This document shows, one piece after another, positions 24,092 through 37,225 of a stretch of 64,000 nt of DNA. The stretch comes from Luscinia megarhynchos (taxonomy: Eukaryota > Chordata > Aves > Passeriformes > Turdidae): positions 16,040,330 through 16,104,329 of the forward strand of contig CM067566.1 in assembly GCA_034336665.1 (NCBI GenBank). Reading direction: 5' to 3'. How positions within the stretch are numbered: the stretch's first letter is position 1; each line of letters starts with the position of its first letter. The notes below the pieces were generated by a model. That model ran no database searches and was not told the DNA's origin. It worked only from the letters and a program-made list of their open reading frames with translations. A program made the translations under genes and the position numbers.

Positions 24092-26271
24092 CAGGGTCAA
24101 GCTGGGAGCTATGAGGGGCAGCCAGAGGCAGAGATGGAATAATTGCTTCTGTGCCCTCTTCCATGCCCTCCCCTTGCAGCACTGTAGGTGTATTAAAATA
24201 TGGAAAAGTCAAAGGGAAAAGTGCTTCTCCATGCTAAAACTTAGCTGCAGTGTATGACTTCAGGAGTGAGTTCAGCTGGAGAATGTAGCTTGGCTTCTCT
24301 AAGCTGAAATAACCTTGGCTCCAGAGTTAAAGAACTGTTTTGGTTATAGTCACCCACACACCTCTGTGATCTAGGTGAAGCAGAGTAGCTGGCACATCCA
24401 CTCAAGGATTTAGAAAATTAAACTGAAGCTCATGGCAGCTCTAACATTTTAGCTGGTGAGGGTATTGGCAGAAAGCTTTGTAACTGCAATGCCTTCAAGC
24501 GTTGCAAAGAAAAAAAGTAGGAAAGTTTGTCCCTCATTGCCTTTATTGCAAGTTGTTACCTCCATTTCACGTTTCCACCACTGGGTTATGTTGCCAATGT
24601 AAGTTTCAATGAAGACAGGATGACAAATATTTTCACAAATTTTCTGTTTTTCCTGTGAGATGCACCCCATTCTAGTGTCTGTTGAATATAACTGTCATTA
24701 AAAAAAAATAATCTATTGTTGTTTTAGAAATCTCACAGACTATTTTCCATAAAATTAAATGAATTCTTTTAAACATCAGAAACTTTTAGTATAATTCTCT
24801 GAGTAATCTTGGATATATAGATGGGGGTTGGGAGGTTCTAACATGCACTTAGAGCTCACTAATTGCTGAAACTCTTGCTCATTAAGAGCAGTAAAGATTT
24901 ATGGGGACAGATATTTGATAATGACCATGACTGGGTTAAAGGTTCCTTTTGTTTGTATATAAATTTTGAAATTCAGTGTAGAGTTTTTTAGCACTGTTCT
25001 CCTCTGTAACAACATTTCCGCCACATGAAGATGGAGAAACATAAGAGCTTATTTAACACATGCCAGGCTTGGAAGGATGCAGAGCTGTTTAAAAGCACAG
25101 TCCAAGATCAAAGTGCTGCTGTTTCAGCCATACACCCCGTTTTTATCTTCACTTTATTTCCCCTGTCAGCACTAGAGGCACCAAATGTATTTCCACCAGG
25201 AGATGTCTCTTACTCTTAGGTCACTCTTAGATACTTCTTCTCCTGAATTATTCATCCTTTAAACCAGATGGGCACTGGTTCAGAGCCAAGGTGCTGGAAA
25301 ATTTGGTGTGTTCTATTTATCACTTTTATCTGTGTGAGAAGCTTTTATTTCTATCCCTGTTTCTAAAGGGGTGTGTTAAAACACCAACTAAAATTCCAAC
25401 TCTTCACATGTACTGATCCTTCTGCACAAAAAAGGAGTGAATTTTGCATGACAAAAGATTCTGCATTGTATTATGTTTGCCTCACTATAAGACTTTTGTT
25501 CTGCTTGGTTTTGTATGGTGCATTGAAATATGTATCATCACATACAATGAGCTGGTACTGAATCAAAAATAAATCCTTTGTGAGTGTAGCTGGTCATGTC
25601 ATGGTGACTTTTGTGGGATCAAAGTTTTGATTCCTTTCTTTGACCTAAAAGCTAAAATTCATGATCTTATGTAGGCAGGTTAACAGATAACAGACTGATT
25701 TCTTCCAATATGTAGTTTTTTACATTAAAAAAAATTGCTAGGGGAACTTTGAGGGGAATGAGAAGTGATAAAATAACTGAAAAAATTCTTTTTTTCAGCA
25801 TTCTAAGATTTAGCGTCAGAATTCCTTCTTTCCTCCAAATCATTCTGAGAGTATGGCTTCTTGCTCTTTTTCTTAACACTCAGACGTGCAACTATGGATT
25901 TAATGGCCACATGATAAAACATGATAGCTACTTTTTATCTGTTTTATCAGAACTTACTGATAATATACTGATTATAGCAGGAAGGGTAGAAGAGAGTTAC
26001 CTGAGCCACTCAAGTCTATGGATCAATATATTAATTCAAGTAATGAAGGGCAGGACAATAACGACAAAAAACGAATCTGTGAAGGAATTTTGATGAGGGG
26101 AATGCATCTGTTGTTGTATATTCAGTATGAGCAGAGAGGCAAGGCACACAGCCAAAGGAGCCAATATCACAAACCAGTGCAGCTCTAGTGGAATCCTTTA
26201 GCTTCTCTGCAGTTTGGTCCTCTAAGAACAGATAAACTTTTACATTGATAGAAAGGACAACCTATGCATTG

Positions 26272-26314
26272 ATTTTTTTGGCTTTTGGTATGGTTTTTGG
26301 TTTTTTTTGTTTTG
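26272..26314 (+). repeat. T/G-rich run
   Basis: A T-rich stretch with GG and GGT interruptions. It has the same style as the tract at 11459-11557. Confidence 0.7.
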
Positions 26315-29300
26315 AATAGAGACATTGAGTAGAGAATAACTTTTCTGGGTTACAGGAAACTTGTTTGGTCTATAAGTTTCCAAACAGAAAGGAAAAAGGA
26401 GCTGGATAGCTCTTCATTAACCTGCCACCCCATCCTCAGCTAGATCCAAGGGGAATATTACCCAGCCAAGAACCATCACTCTGATGTTTTCCTTTGTCTG
26501 TAGCACCATAATTTGCTTGTCTTCAACAGATATACTTATGATTTCACGGGCAAAAATGAGAGAAGAATTCAGTGATGAGTTCCCTGAACAATGTTAAATA
26601 GAACTAAATAGAACTAAAAATGGAACAAAAGAAGTAAAATAAAGTGTATTGTTAGATTTTCACAACTATGTGGAGCTTTCAGCTAAGAGTATTATAGGTA
26701 AAATTATGAGGACACCATAAAAATCAATAAACAATTCAGAGTTTACTGGGATTCCAAGCCAACGGGAACAAATTTATTTAACCCAGCAAACTGTGGACCA
26801 GATGCTAAAGGTGAGTTTCATGCTTTCTGCTGTCAGAACAGATTTCTGTCCTCCCCTATGCAACTCCTTCTCACCATACATGTCTGTTGGCTTTCTGTCA
26901 ATGAGGGTATTTCTTTTCCTCCACGGTGGACTAATGAAGATATCAGTAAAGAAACATCATTCCCTCCTTGCACCACTCAAGTGGATAATTTCTGACCACC
27001 AGCTCACCCACCATGTATCAGATGAACAACAGTGCAGAAAACATGAGGACTCTGTGGTTGATGATTGGAATCCAATAAACTGTTGGCTTTTTTTGGTAGA
27101 GAAAATGTATTAGACTTACTAACTCTTTATCTAAAATCACAAAATAAAGATTTAGAATGGATTTTGAAAAGAATGAATAAGATAGAGCTTGGTGCAACAG
27201 AATGGTACTAACACCCTTAAACTAGACAGACACAACCCTGAGTTTAGCTGTGAGGAGTATTGGACTTCGCTCCTGGGACAAAAAGGAAATCCTGTAGGTT
27301 CGTAATTAAATCCCAAACTATATTTCTATTTAAAAATGCAAAAAGTATGGCTTTTCCTTTCAATTACAGGCAAAAGAGAGGGGAAAAAAGTGTTTTTAGA
27401 AAACTGGTCTTTAAGTTTGTACAAAACCGAAAAAGCTATTGGTCACAAGAGCTCAAAAAATTAACAGTTTTAGAGAAAATATAAAACCTTAAATGAAAAA
27501 TAATTCCAAATATTTCCTAGTTATTAATTTATTTTACAATCTTCTAAACAATGCTAGATTATTTGACTGGAAGATACTTCATGAAGCTCAGCAGCCTGAA
27601 TCATAAACATAAAAGAAAATAGGAGACTAATACTGTTTCTCAGTGTTTTAACACTAATTCGAAGAAGTTAAAGTGGCAAATTTAGAGAACTAACCATTAA
27701 AAGTTTTTTTGTCTGTGAAGCAAAACAATTAATATAGTGCTGTAAGTGCAACACGATTAATCACAGTCAGCACTCTGCAGCTGCCACGCAGGGAAGCTGG
27801 CCAAGCAAGCCCACCAGCACTAGCCTGGTGACCTGACCTGGTGAGATGAATGAGAGGGCTCCAGTTGGTGAAAGACAGAGAACCTGGCCCTAAATGTATG
27901 GGTGTGCAATTCCAAGGCACCTGTGTTTGACAGCCAAGAAGATTGTCTCACTGGATACCTGAGGAATTGCATAAGGGAAAGTGACATGTTAACTATTTTG
28001 TGTTAAAGCATAATGACTGATTTACCTCTGTAAATAACAGATGAATAACAGAATAAAAGCAATTATTTTTATTTTTTTTTCATGTTACCAGTGGTTTTTT
28101 CTCTGACAGACCTATATTTCTTCTGGGAAATTCAATTTTTACACTCTATCTCAGATAGAAATTCCAGCCATACCACACATATTAGCTGAAATTCCCTTCC
28201 ATTGCTCATCCTCCTCTGCCTATCTGCAAAGCCTACGTATTTCCAGTATTCCTCATTTTTCTTGAGTTCAACTGCACTTCACAAATGCTGATCAGATCGT
28301 GCTCTGTCAGCCCACAATAACACCAACAAATTGAACTGACCTTTTTAAAAGAGTATACAATGCTGATTTCACAGATGTGTATCATTAGCCAACTAGTCAC
28401 ACAAAAATGTGCACTAGAGGTCAAAGCCTACACAATCTTTATTTTCTTTCCTTCTCCCCCATATGTGATCATTTGTGCCTCAGGATACTACAGCTCTTTT
28501 TTATCTCTTCTGCTTCAAACACAAAGCAAGCGTGATAAGTGCCAAAGCTTGCATGTTCTGCAGCTTCACAGCTGTGATACATATGCTTGAGTGGCAATGA
28601 CAAGGGAACATCATATTAAGTGAAGCTCAAAATGAGAAGCTCTAGGCCACCTCCAACCAAAAGACTGCAAAAATGAGATGATCAACTAATCTGATTTTAA
28701 AGACTCTTTAGAGACTGTAGGGAATCATACCAAGCAGTCCACAATGCAATTAGAGGAGGAAAGGAAAAGCAGAGGAAGTGTTACTGCAGTAAATATCACT
28801 CTAATAAAAGGAAGGCAGAAGAGCAAGAAGAATGGTTGTAATGGGAAGAAAAGGGAACACTTTCTGCTTTGATATGAACATTAAACAAATAAATAAGGAT
28901 AAAAGATAAGGACAAAAGTTCTATGGGGAGGAAATCACTGGAGTGAAGACGCTAAGTATACAGTGACCTGTATTATGTTTGGACAATGAACTACACAAAC
29001 TAAACTTTTTAATTATACTTTTAACTTTCGAAATATAAAAGAAATAGGGATTAGCTGTCAAAATCCTTGGAAATGTTTAGCAAAACCTCAGGCTCACATC
29101 TGAATGGCATTATGTCCTCATAAGCTCATGACTAACTTAAAAGCTAGCCAAAGCAAGCAGCACAATTTTTATTTCTCTGACTATCTGAGATGTTATTTCC
29201 CAAAGTGAAGAAACACAGAATCTAATGTAGGAATAAAAGAGAGGTATAAGCAACGATGATTTTCTTATAATTACTTCTTTTACTGATTTTTTTAATGTGT

Positions 29301-29533
29301 CGCTGTCTTCAACTATAAAGGTCCAAAGATTGAAATTTAAATTAATGGTTAAATCCAACAATGTATAGTTTAAACCATAACAGTGTTGTTATTTAAATGT
29401 GTAAACGAACTCAATAAAAAAGACAGGTATAGCTTTGTGAAAATTTCCTGCCAGGTCAGAGGTCTGTAATATTTACTACTTATTTAACAGAAGCAATTCC
29501 TGAATTTACTTATTTTAACAGAGTTCTTAATCA

Positions 29534-29559
29534 TTTACTAATTCATAAAAATTAGTAAA
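29534..29559. other. Perfect inverted repeat with 10-bp arms
   Basis: TTTACTAATT (29534-29543) and AATTAGTAAA (29550-29559) are exact reverse complements around a six-base spacer. Confidence 0.8.
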
Positions 29560-30109
29560 GGTAAAAAAGCATAAAAAAAGCATAAAGCATTTTCAAATTC
29601 CAAACTTCCCATTATCACATAAATTTTCATTGTCTCTAAATCTTCTCAACTTCCTGAGAGGCTGTGTAAAAAACGAGGATATTTGGACAACCAAAGGTAT
29701 GAAAAATCTCCTGCAGGGATTAATTGATCATGTATAGTAAATTAGAGACTTCATCAGTTCACTGAAAGATGCCTCCTAAAGCAGAAGCATCTTGCATTAT
29801 GCCTCTAAGTATCCATTTGCCAGCCTATTTTGCCTATCATCAATGATGGGCTCTATTTCTAAATCAAGTTTTGTGTTTTCCTTTCCAAATACCTAAGAGA
29901 ATAGATATTCTTCTGCTGATGCAATGTCTCATTCTCTACTGTGAGGTATGGAATTAATTTGCATTCTTATTTGTGCTTTTAATTATTTTCTGAGTTGTAT
30001 TAATACAAGCTCTCCTGAGTTAAATTGTGGTTTTTTTCTGTCCACATTTTAAACCCCTGTTGGATGCCCTTTTATTATTTTGCAATCTTCCCTCGGGTAC
30101 ATAACTTCT

Positions 30110-30225
30110 CTCAATTTATTAGCATCTGCAAATTCTGTTAATGAGCTGTTTGCTTCCACCTCCAGATCACTAATGAAGATTAAATAAAGCTGGATTCTGC
30201 ACTAACCCTTTGTGTTCTGATTCTT
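30110..30225 (-). mobile_element. Old CR1-like LINE relic, antisense
   Basis: The words CATCTGCAAATT, CCAGATCACTAATGAAGAT and TAAATAAAGCTGGAT follow the order seen in old CR1 LINE copies of birds, turtles and crocodilians when read antisense. I recognise this from memory of the consensus, without alignment. The fragment is heavily diverged and non-functional, and its boundaries are approximate. Confidence 0.45.
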
Positions 30226-31765
30226 CAGGATATCACACCATTGATTCACATGAAGTGACACCAACATAAAAGTGAGAGAACTCTGGAGATTTGAATCCTG
30301 TGGTTTGGATGTGACTACTTCAGTCGTTTTTGGCTCTGATGTCTGTAAATTTTTTAGTAATTTCATAATCCATAAGCTAAGAAGAATCCTGGAATGAATG
30401 TTTTAAGCAATGCTACATGAGAGAATGTGGAATAGCTAAATAATAATAAATTACACTGGCTCTCAACTGAGACTGTTTCAAACGTAGATTTGGTATCTGT
30501 CCTGACTCTTTGTTAATAACATGTTGTAACTTAAAGAGAAACAACAAGCACGCAGAAATAACAAAAGTGGATATTAAAAATTACTGCAATATATAATGTT
30601 AAACATATCTTGAAAAAGTTTAGGTTAAGGATCCAAAGAAGTGTAATCTGAAATGTGAATAGTCAGTTGTGGATAATCAAGTAGATTACTGTGCTGCAGT
30701 AACCTACAGTAACAGAAGAAGAAGTAAGAATAGAAAGCCTTGAAATACAGAAGAAAACAGACAGATACCACTTCTGATGCAGAGAAATAGGAACATGCAT
30801 AATTGACATCAAGGAGCCTTAGAAATTAAAAATAAAAGGAAAGGAGTCTGCTAGGTCACAAAACACCAAGAAAAGACTACAGTTTTCTCAGATCTCCTCT
30901 TTAAGATTGGGGCCATATGCACACGACAAAACCCTCTTTCCTGTTAACATCTGTTCTAATGGTTTTCTCTTCTCTGAAAAATGTGGATTATATATACTAA
31001 AGTGTTTCTGAAAAAAGTAATTTTAACCTTGTGAGTTGCATATCAAAATCCTCATATAATCAATAGTCCCCAATCTTTGGCTAGGGTACATTTATAGGTG
31101 ATGGATAGAAGAGGATTCCAAGCTGTTTCACTGCTGCAGCCTGTAAAAAGTACACGTTGCATATTGGAGACCTCTCCTGGCTTACTGGTGTCACTTTCCC
31201 AGGGATTACATAAAATCCAGAGACAGTTATTTTATCCTGCCCCTAGTATTCATGTCAAAGTCCACTTGGGCTTCTTACAAGATTCTTCACTCACTAAATG
31301 GAACAGCTCTCCTACTTTTCTAGACCTCATCACAGGACTGGACAGGGATAGTTCCAAACTAGCAATGAAAACCTACTCCAATGTCTCAGAAACATAGTAT
31401 ACAGTATTAAACTTTATTGCAGGAGGCACTAAACATATTCAGCTGTGAAATCTGTAATCCCATTTAAAACTTACTACTTAGGTAAAGAAAAATTTCAGTA
31501 AATATTCTTAGTAAGGTATGTCCATGCCTGTGCAGAATATGGAGACTGTATACTGTGAGAAAACGATCCCTGCTTATATCCTAGACTTCCTAGAAGCTCC
31601 TGTAATCATTAATTTCCCCTCTTCAGTAGTTATCTTGCTATACAATGCCAAATTAAAGAATGAAGAATTTAATGAAATACTATTTTCTGTGCTATGTACA
31701 GGCACCACCTCCCTTAATAGCATTGTAGTCAATACAGTTTTTTCAACAATGAATGGCACAGGAAT
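30226..31765. other. AT-rich DNA without a supported gene
   Basis: The plus-strand frame at 31098-31397 (99 codons) and the one starting at 31518 match no family I recognise. The latter runs into the ATTT array. Confidence 0.6.
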
Positions 31766-31767
31766 AT

Positions 31768-31810
<43 letters not shown>

Positions 31811-31813
31811 TTT
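31766..31813 (+). repeat. (ATTT)12 microsatellite
   Basis: Twelve uninterrupted tetranucleotide units. It forces a Leu-Phe-Ile-Tyr repeat into the overlapping open frame, which is therefore not evidence of a protein. Confidence 0.97.
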
Positions 31814-31988
31814 GCTTGCTAGTAGTGAGTTGTTTAGGATTTCTATTTTAATTATTTCTGTGCTGGAATGCATGACTGGAAAAAAAGAGCATGAAAAATA
31901 AGCATTTGCAATTCATGCAAGTCAAATTAATACCTCAAATTTGTAGAAAGCAATAGTCAAGAGCCTGGCTGCTGTGTGCTCTTCTGAG

Positions 31989-32012
31989 AGGTTATGATGG
32001 AGGTTATGATGG
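31989..32012 (+). repeat. 12-bp tandem duplication
   Basis: AGGTTATGATGG occurs twice in direct succession, just upstream of the CR1 fragment. Confidence 0.85.
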
Positions 32013-32054
32013 ACATCAGCTACATTTCCATTTTGAATAAGACACTGAGCAAAT

Positions 32055-32265
32055 CCTCACTGGTGTAAATCTCTGCATCTATGTTTGGGCCCCCTAGATC
32101 AAGGAGGAGGTTAAGGCACTCGAGAGCACATACACCTAGCTGGTCAGGAGCCTGCAGCACAGGACTGATGAGGAGATCATAGGAGAGCTGGGGCTGTTTA
32201 GCTGGATTAGGAGGAGGCTAAGGGCAGCCTAATAGCAGCCTGCATCTGTTTGAAAGGCAATTAAC
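32055..32265 (+). mobile_element. CR1 LINE fragment, sense
   Basis: The order of words TTTGGGCCCC, AAGGAGGAGGTTAAGGCACT, CTGGTCAGGAGCCTG, GATGAGGAG, GAGCTGGGGCTGTTTAG and AGGAGGAGGCTAAGGG follows the region near the 3' end of avian CR1 elements in sense orientation. It is truncated on both sides and carries many small differences. No coding capacity remains. Boundaries are approximate. Confidence 0.75.
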
Positions 32266-32867
32266 AAAATGACGAATTGTTCCTCATTATCATTACATAC
32301 CCTGAATATTTTCCCTGCAAAAATAACATAAGAGTTATAAATCATAATATGATGCACAGGAAAATCTGATAGACTTTTCAGATAACACGTTTGTTTCCTG
32401 TTCCCTAACCGGGTAAATCATTCTCCAGAGAAACTGAAATTGAAGTCATGGTAACCTCTGTAGAAATTTTTAATCTTTTACTTGTTTCTATGAGAAAGGT
32501 GGATTTACAGTGACCTGATGCCCAGTGTGAGATTAGAATATTTAAAGGAAAATGTCTTCAATCTACATGGTGAATAATTATGCTTCTATTTAATGAGGGG
32601 GCAAGAGGAAATTTAAAGGCAGAACCATGAACTTGGTATAACTGATGCAACTTATGAAAAACTGCTTTGAATTAACAGAAAATTTGAACACTATTGCAAA
32701 ATCCTTAACATTATCCCATCTCCCACAGATACAACTTGAAAAGCTTTGAGGTTAATTGGAAACTTCATTTGTCCCTAGAAAGATGGAAGGCTTAATGTCA
32801 CAGTGATTTAAATTATAGGGTGATTTTAAGAATTTAAAGGCGGCTATTTTAATCACATTAATATATG
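32266..32867. other. AT-rich DNA without a supported gene
   Basis: I see no frame, repeat or motif worth naming between the CR1 fragment and the CTATAT array. Confidence 0.6.
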
Positions 32868-33041
32868 TACCTATCTATATCTATATCTAATATATCTATC
32901 TATATCTATCTATCTATCTATATCATCTATATCTATATCTATAACTATCTATATCTATATCTATATCTATATCTATATCTGTATCTATATCTCATCTATA
33001 GCAAAATCTGTATCTATATTATCATCGCTATCTGATCTATT
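32868..33041 (+). repeat. (CTATAT)n/(CTAT)n microsatellite
   Basis: About 170 bp of CTATAT and CTAT units, with interruptions (CATCTATAT, AACTATC, a GCAAAATC break) toward the 3' end. It is a compound array, probably highly polymorphic. Interruptions suggest the 3' part is older. Confidence 0.95.
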
Positions 33042-33559
33042 AACTCAATGAATGCTTTGCAGACTAAAATATCTCAATACTTTGATGATATTGTGTTTCA
33101 AAGTAAGATTTCAATAAATATATTATGAAATATTGAGAAGTAAGAAATTAAGCTCCCTCTTTTCTGCTCCTGGAAGTTAACAGGAGTTTACCATTACTTT
33201 GAATGGGAGATGACCATCACATCAAGGTGTGATACTTTTGAAGAATGTACCAGAAACATTGGAATAAAGTTTAGTCAAGGAAGGGAAATGATGAAATTAA
33301 TTGGGAAAGACTGAACAGAAAAACAGTAAAAAGTGGATATTGGAACAGATTCTCTCAAAAGAGATTTCCAGCAGACTCTTTTTTTCTATTAAACCCAAGG
33401 CTAGCACTATCATCAAACTGACAAATGACATTGAGTAATACAGCCAGGATGAAGAGCACTGTATTGTCATCATAGGCATAATTTGTAGTGCAAGACAGGC
33501 TTGTTTAAGAGTAGATACAATCCTCTAAAGTGAATTTTAGTACACCAAAGGAAAATGAT
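33042..33559. other. AT-rich DNA without a supported gene
   Basis: Only a 60-codon minus-strand frame is present. Nothing else is recognisable. Confidence 0.6.
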
Positions 33560-33955
33560 TAAAAACGGAGCCAGGAGGATAATCAAAGTATCAGAAAACA
33601 TGGTTTATAGTCAAAGACTCAAAACCGATCCCGTTAGAGAAGAAAAGCTTCTGGAGAGATCTGATCACATTACTGAAAAGTTTCTTAACAAACTCTTCAG
33701 TATTTCACACAAAAATGTAACAAAAGGTAAATGATAGGAGCTACAGCTAGAAAAATTTAAACCACAAATACATGAAGAATTTTAAGTAGTAAAAGTTAGT
33801 AGCCATTGGAACAGACTACCAGGAGTATTGTGAGTTCTCCATCCCTTAAAATTTTTAATTTCTAGAAGTCATTCACTGTTAAAACTCTAATTAATTCAGG
33901 GAGAGACAGGAAGGAATGTGGACTACATGCCCTGAGTGTTTTCTGGCTGAATAAT
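33560..33955 (+). mobile_element. Ancient CR1 LINE 3' region, sense
   Basis: Degraded but colinear with old amniote CR1 3' ends. An AGAAAACATGG...TATAG segment, then ATTGGAACAGACTACCAGGA, then TTCTCCATCCCT, and near the end GTGGACTACATGCCCTGAG. In the family these correspond to the stretches around 'ggaa.a.attgcc..gg', 'tctccatcct' and 'ggactagatgacct'. Divergence is far higher than in the copies at 49.9-50.9 kb, so insertion is older. Identification is from memory and boundaries are approximate. Confidence 0.6.
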
Positions 33956-35012
33956 TCAGCCCAGCGTATCATTTAAAAATCAGTCTGTTAAAAATCCTTG
34001 GATAAAACACAGATGCAAAGAAATGTCCCAATGGCATTTAAATTTGAACGATAGAGAACCGTTTTCTCAACAGCAGAAATGTCATCTATTGGCTTCTCTC
34101 TCTGGTTCGGATAATATGTGAGGTATTGCTTGTTAATAATAAGCCAAATTTTATCAAACCACCTTTGATATGTTGAACATCTTCTCAAAATTCCTCTTTT
34201 CCATAAAACTGTACAAAATTAAAACTGTAGGAACATGAAATATTTTTTAAAGTCCTATAAGTTTTGAAAGATTAGGGAGAGCTTAAGAAAAGTCGTTTCA
34301 GAAATCCTCCTCCAACGATTTATATGCACTAAATTAAATATGCTATTTTTATTCTAAATTCATGTAGCAAAAGTGGTCTTACAAGTATTCCATCTAAAAC
34401 AGCTGATTCAAATAGATAAAGATCAAAAGAAATTTTTCCTAAAGGGATTCTTTCTCTGCAGTTCAGATCTTTAAGAAATAGCTTAATGTAGCTCTCAGTT
34501 CAAGATTACCTCTTATAAAAGTTCAAAAGAGCACAGAGTAGACTTAGCAATATATGTTTAGGTTTGCCAAGCATGTTACTTTTTGTTCTTTTTTGTTTTC
34601 TCACATTGCTTTTTTAATGAAACTTACTACTGAATCTGACAAGAATGCTGCATTTATCCTCTGAGAAGATGCTAAGCTAGCTATGTTTCAGGAAGAAGGT
34701 GAAAATCTTAAGAGGTAAATTCCAATCAACATCAAGATTTTTAAAAAAAAATACTAATATTGAAAGAAAATTAATATTTTGAAAAATGTGAAATACTTTT
34801 TATAATAGAGACAGTGCTTATATACGTCTTTTTCTGAGAAACAATGAAGGGAAAAATTGAACATCTCAAAATTTTCTTGAAAATTTTATTAATCTACACT
34901 CTTAGCCTGCCAGTATCCAAGTGCCAGACATTACATACAAGAGGTCTTCAAAACAAGACATGGTAATAAATCTCACACAGAAGGCTTTAGGATATGGTCA
35001 TTTTGAATAAGA

Positions 35013-35026
35013 TTTTTTTTTTTTTT
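35013..35026 (+). repeat. Poly(T) run
   Basis: Fourteen consecutive T residues. Confidence 0.85.
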
Positions 35027-37174
35027 AATTTGAGTTTTCTGTAATCTGATTCCTTGAGAAGGAGCTTTCTAAATATCAGAGTTTTGGCTGTTAATAGTTC
35101 TCCTTCTGGGCTAATGACTCAAGGTTAACACAAAATTTATATTTAGAAGGAATGATGTTGCCTGCCAGAACATGTCAAAGTTTATTTCAGCTCAGTCTGT
35201 GATACTGTGTAACTTCATCCACGGTGGACACGAGAATGATTCATTTTTTTCCTCTTTACAGCTTATCTGACAACACGAAGACTAAAACAAGGCCATCACT
35301 GTGAACTTTGAATCCTTTCTTTGTTTTCCTTTAGATTTTCTCCCTGCAAGTGAAAATCTTTTTTCAAACATTTATGTCCAAGATAGGAAAAATACTGGCC
35401 AGCACTAGCTTTAAAAGGCCACTTAATTTGCTTTGCATTTACACTATTAATACCCACTGGTGTTATCTGCTTTTCCTTAACAGTGGTATATCCATGGTTC
35501 ACACTCAGCCTTTGATCTGCAAAAAATTACATGTCAGATTCTTGTTGAACAGTATTCTGTCTTTTCAAGATCTGTTTCTGCAATGTTAGAATCACCCTGA
35601 ATTCCAGCACTGTGAAGTACACCTGCAATCCCTCCCCCTGTGTAAGCTGGGTCTGTGTTCCATGAAACTGCCAGTAGTGATGTTCTTGAATAGCTTCCAT
35701 CCTGATCTTTGTGGGATCCTATTTGGACCATTCTTTTAAGTTGAACTTCTACCCATTTGTATGCTCATGTTGTGGCAGTTTCACCTGGTCATGCAAGATG
35801 TTAGAAATTTTAGTGAAGTCAGCATATATGACACTATACAAAATGTCATTAAATATCTCAAAAGAAGAATATACAACATTTGATTATAACAAATACTTCA
35901 CTGTTCTTATTTCCATGTTATGTTCTAGGTTGTCAAAACAAGGAGTCTGATTAAATATTTATTTCAGGAATTAAGGTAATCTATAAGTCATTTTTCTTGC
36001 CTTTAAAAGTTTTTGTCTCCACAAGTACCTTCTTGAAGATAATTGTTAATGGGCTCAAGACAGCCTGAGTGTTTAGTCGAAGTTTTCTAGGGTGATTACA
36101 TTTTCTACCATTCATGCTAAACTGTAGTCTGTTGTCCTTTGTCCACAAGTTGTCTGTGAGAACAATCAACACAATAATATATTTACTGTGGGAATTGGGC
36201 ATAGCCCAGCCAGTGATAGAGCTTCACAAGAACTACTTTTTTTTGTCAAACAAAACTCTGTGCTGCTGTGACTGTAGTACCAATAGCAGCCTTACTCCTG
36301 GCTTATGGCTTATCCTTAGGCACTGCTGCAAAATAATCGTGACACAACAGAAGTATTCCCACAGCTGTCATGGGGACCTTTCATCTAACACTTGAAACCT
36401 GCATTGTGCAAACCAAAGGCTGAGGGCTTTCATCTAATTGTCTTTACCTTCAAAGGTAACATCATGCCAGTAGGCCTTTCCTCTGTTGAACAGTCAGGAT
36501 ACAATCATGTAAGTCTCACCTTTAAGTGAAAACCCTGCTCTATGTCAGACAATTCTTCCAATTGGAAATGGTTAAGAGTTAGCTAATTAAGTACCATCCT
36601 TGCTGCTCAGTGATGGTACTGCCTTAATATTATCTGAAGTTCTCAGAGACTGAAAATAAGGCAACATGAGCAAAAGCTAAGAAGAAAGGGTTTTCTTAAA
36701 TTTGTGACTTCAACAATAATTGTTTTAACTGAATCTTTCAGAAAGATTACATTTGTCAGATTTGTAGCATTGCAGTCTCATATTGGCTTGAATAGCTGGG
36801 TCTGACTACACCCTTTCACTTCTCCCAAGGATGTTTAAGCTGGGCCATAATGATTTTTATTATAAAATGACACTTTTACATACAAGCAATTGGGGTGATC
36901 ACTGTTAAGCTGTTGCATCACAGCTGTTTATATGCACAGTGGCCAAAATGCAAAGTTTCACCTGCTCCTCTGCCATGTCCCTCAGAGCTCCTGGGAACAC
37001 GGGAAGCTTTGGGGACACAGCCAGTCTTTGCTCAATAAACAATCCTTGGAAGGTTTGGACACAATCACTGTTGGGCTCTATCAGCTTAAAACACAGCTTT
37101 TCTCCATTCCTGAATTTCTTACTGAAATTGCACAAGATAAAGGTATTTCTAGAATAATTCTTGTAGGCAAACTG

Positions 37175-37225
37175 AAAAAAAACCCAAACCAAACAAAAGC
37201 CAACCAAAATATCTCAAAAAATAAA
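37175..37225 (+). repeat. A/C-rich run
   Basis: A8 followed by CCCAAACC, AAACAAAAGCC and A-rich words. Same style as 22123-22370. Confidence 0.7.

Larger units (their letters stand above)
22371..30109. other. AT-rich DNA without a supported gene
   Basis: Frames of up to 114 codons (for example 25749-26093 plus, 26793-27113 plus, 23654-23974 minus) show no recognisable family. A small perfect stem-loop lies at 24074-24091, a T/G run at 26272-26314 and a 10-bp-arm inverted repeat at 29534-29559. The part 27740-27950 is GC-richer but was not identified. Confidence 0.65.

Noticed and set aside
31518..31901. 127-codon frame with a Leu-Phe-Ile-Tyr repeat
   Set aside because: The repeat is the (ATTT)12 microsatellite; the rest has no recognisable domain.
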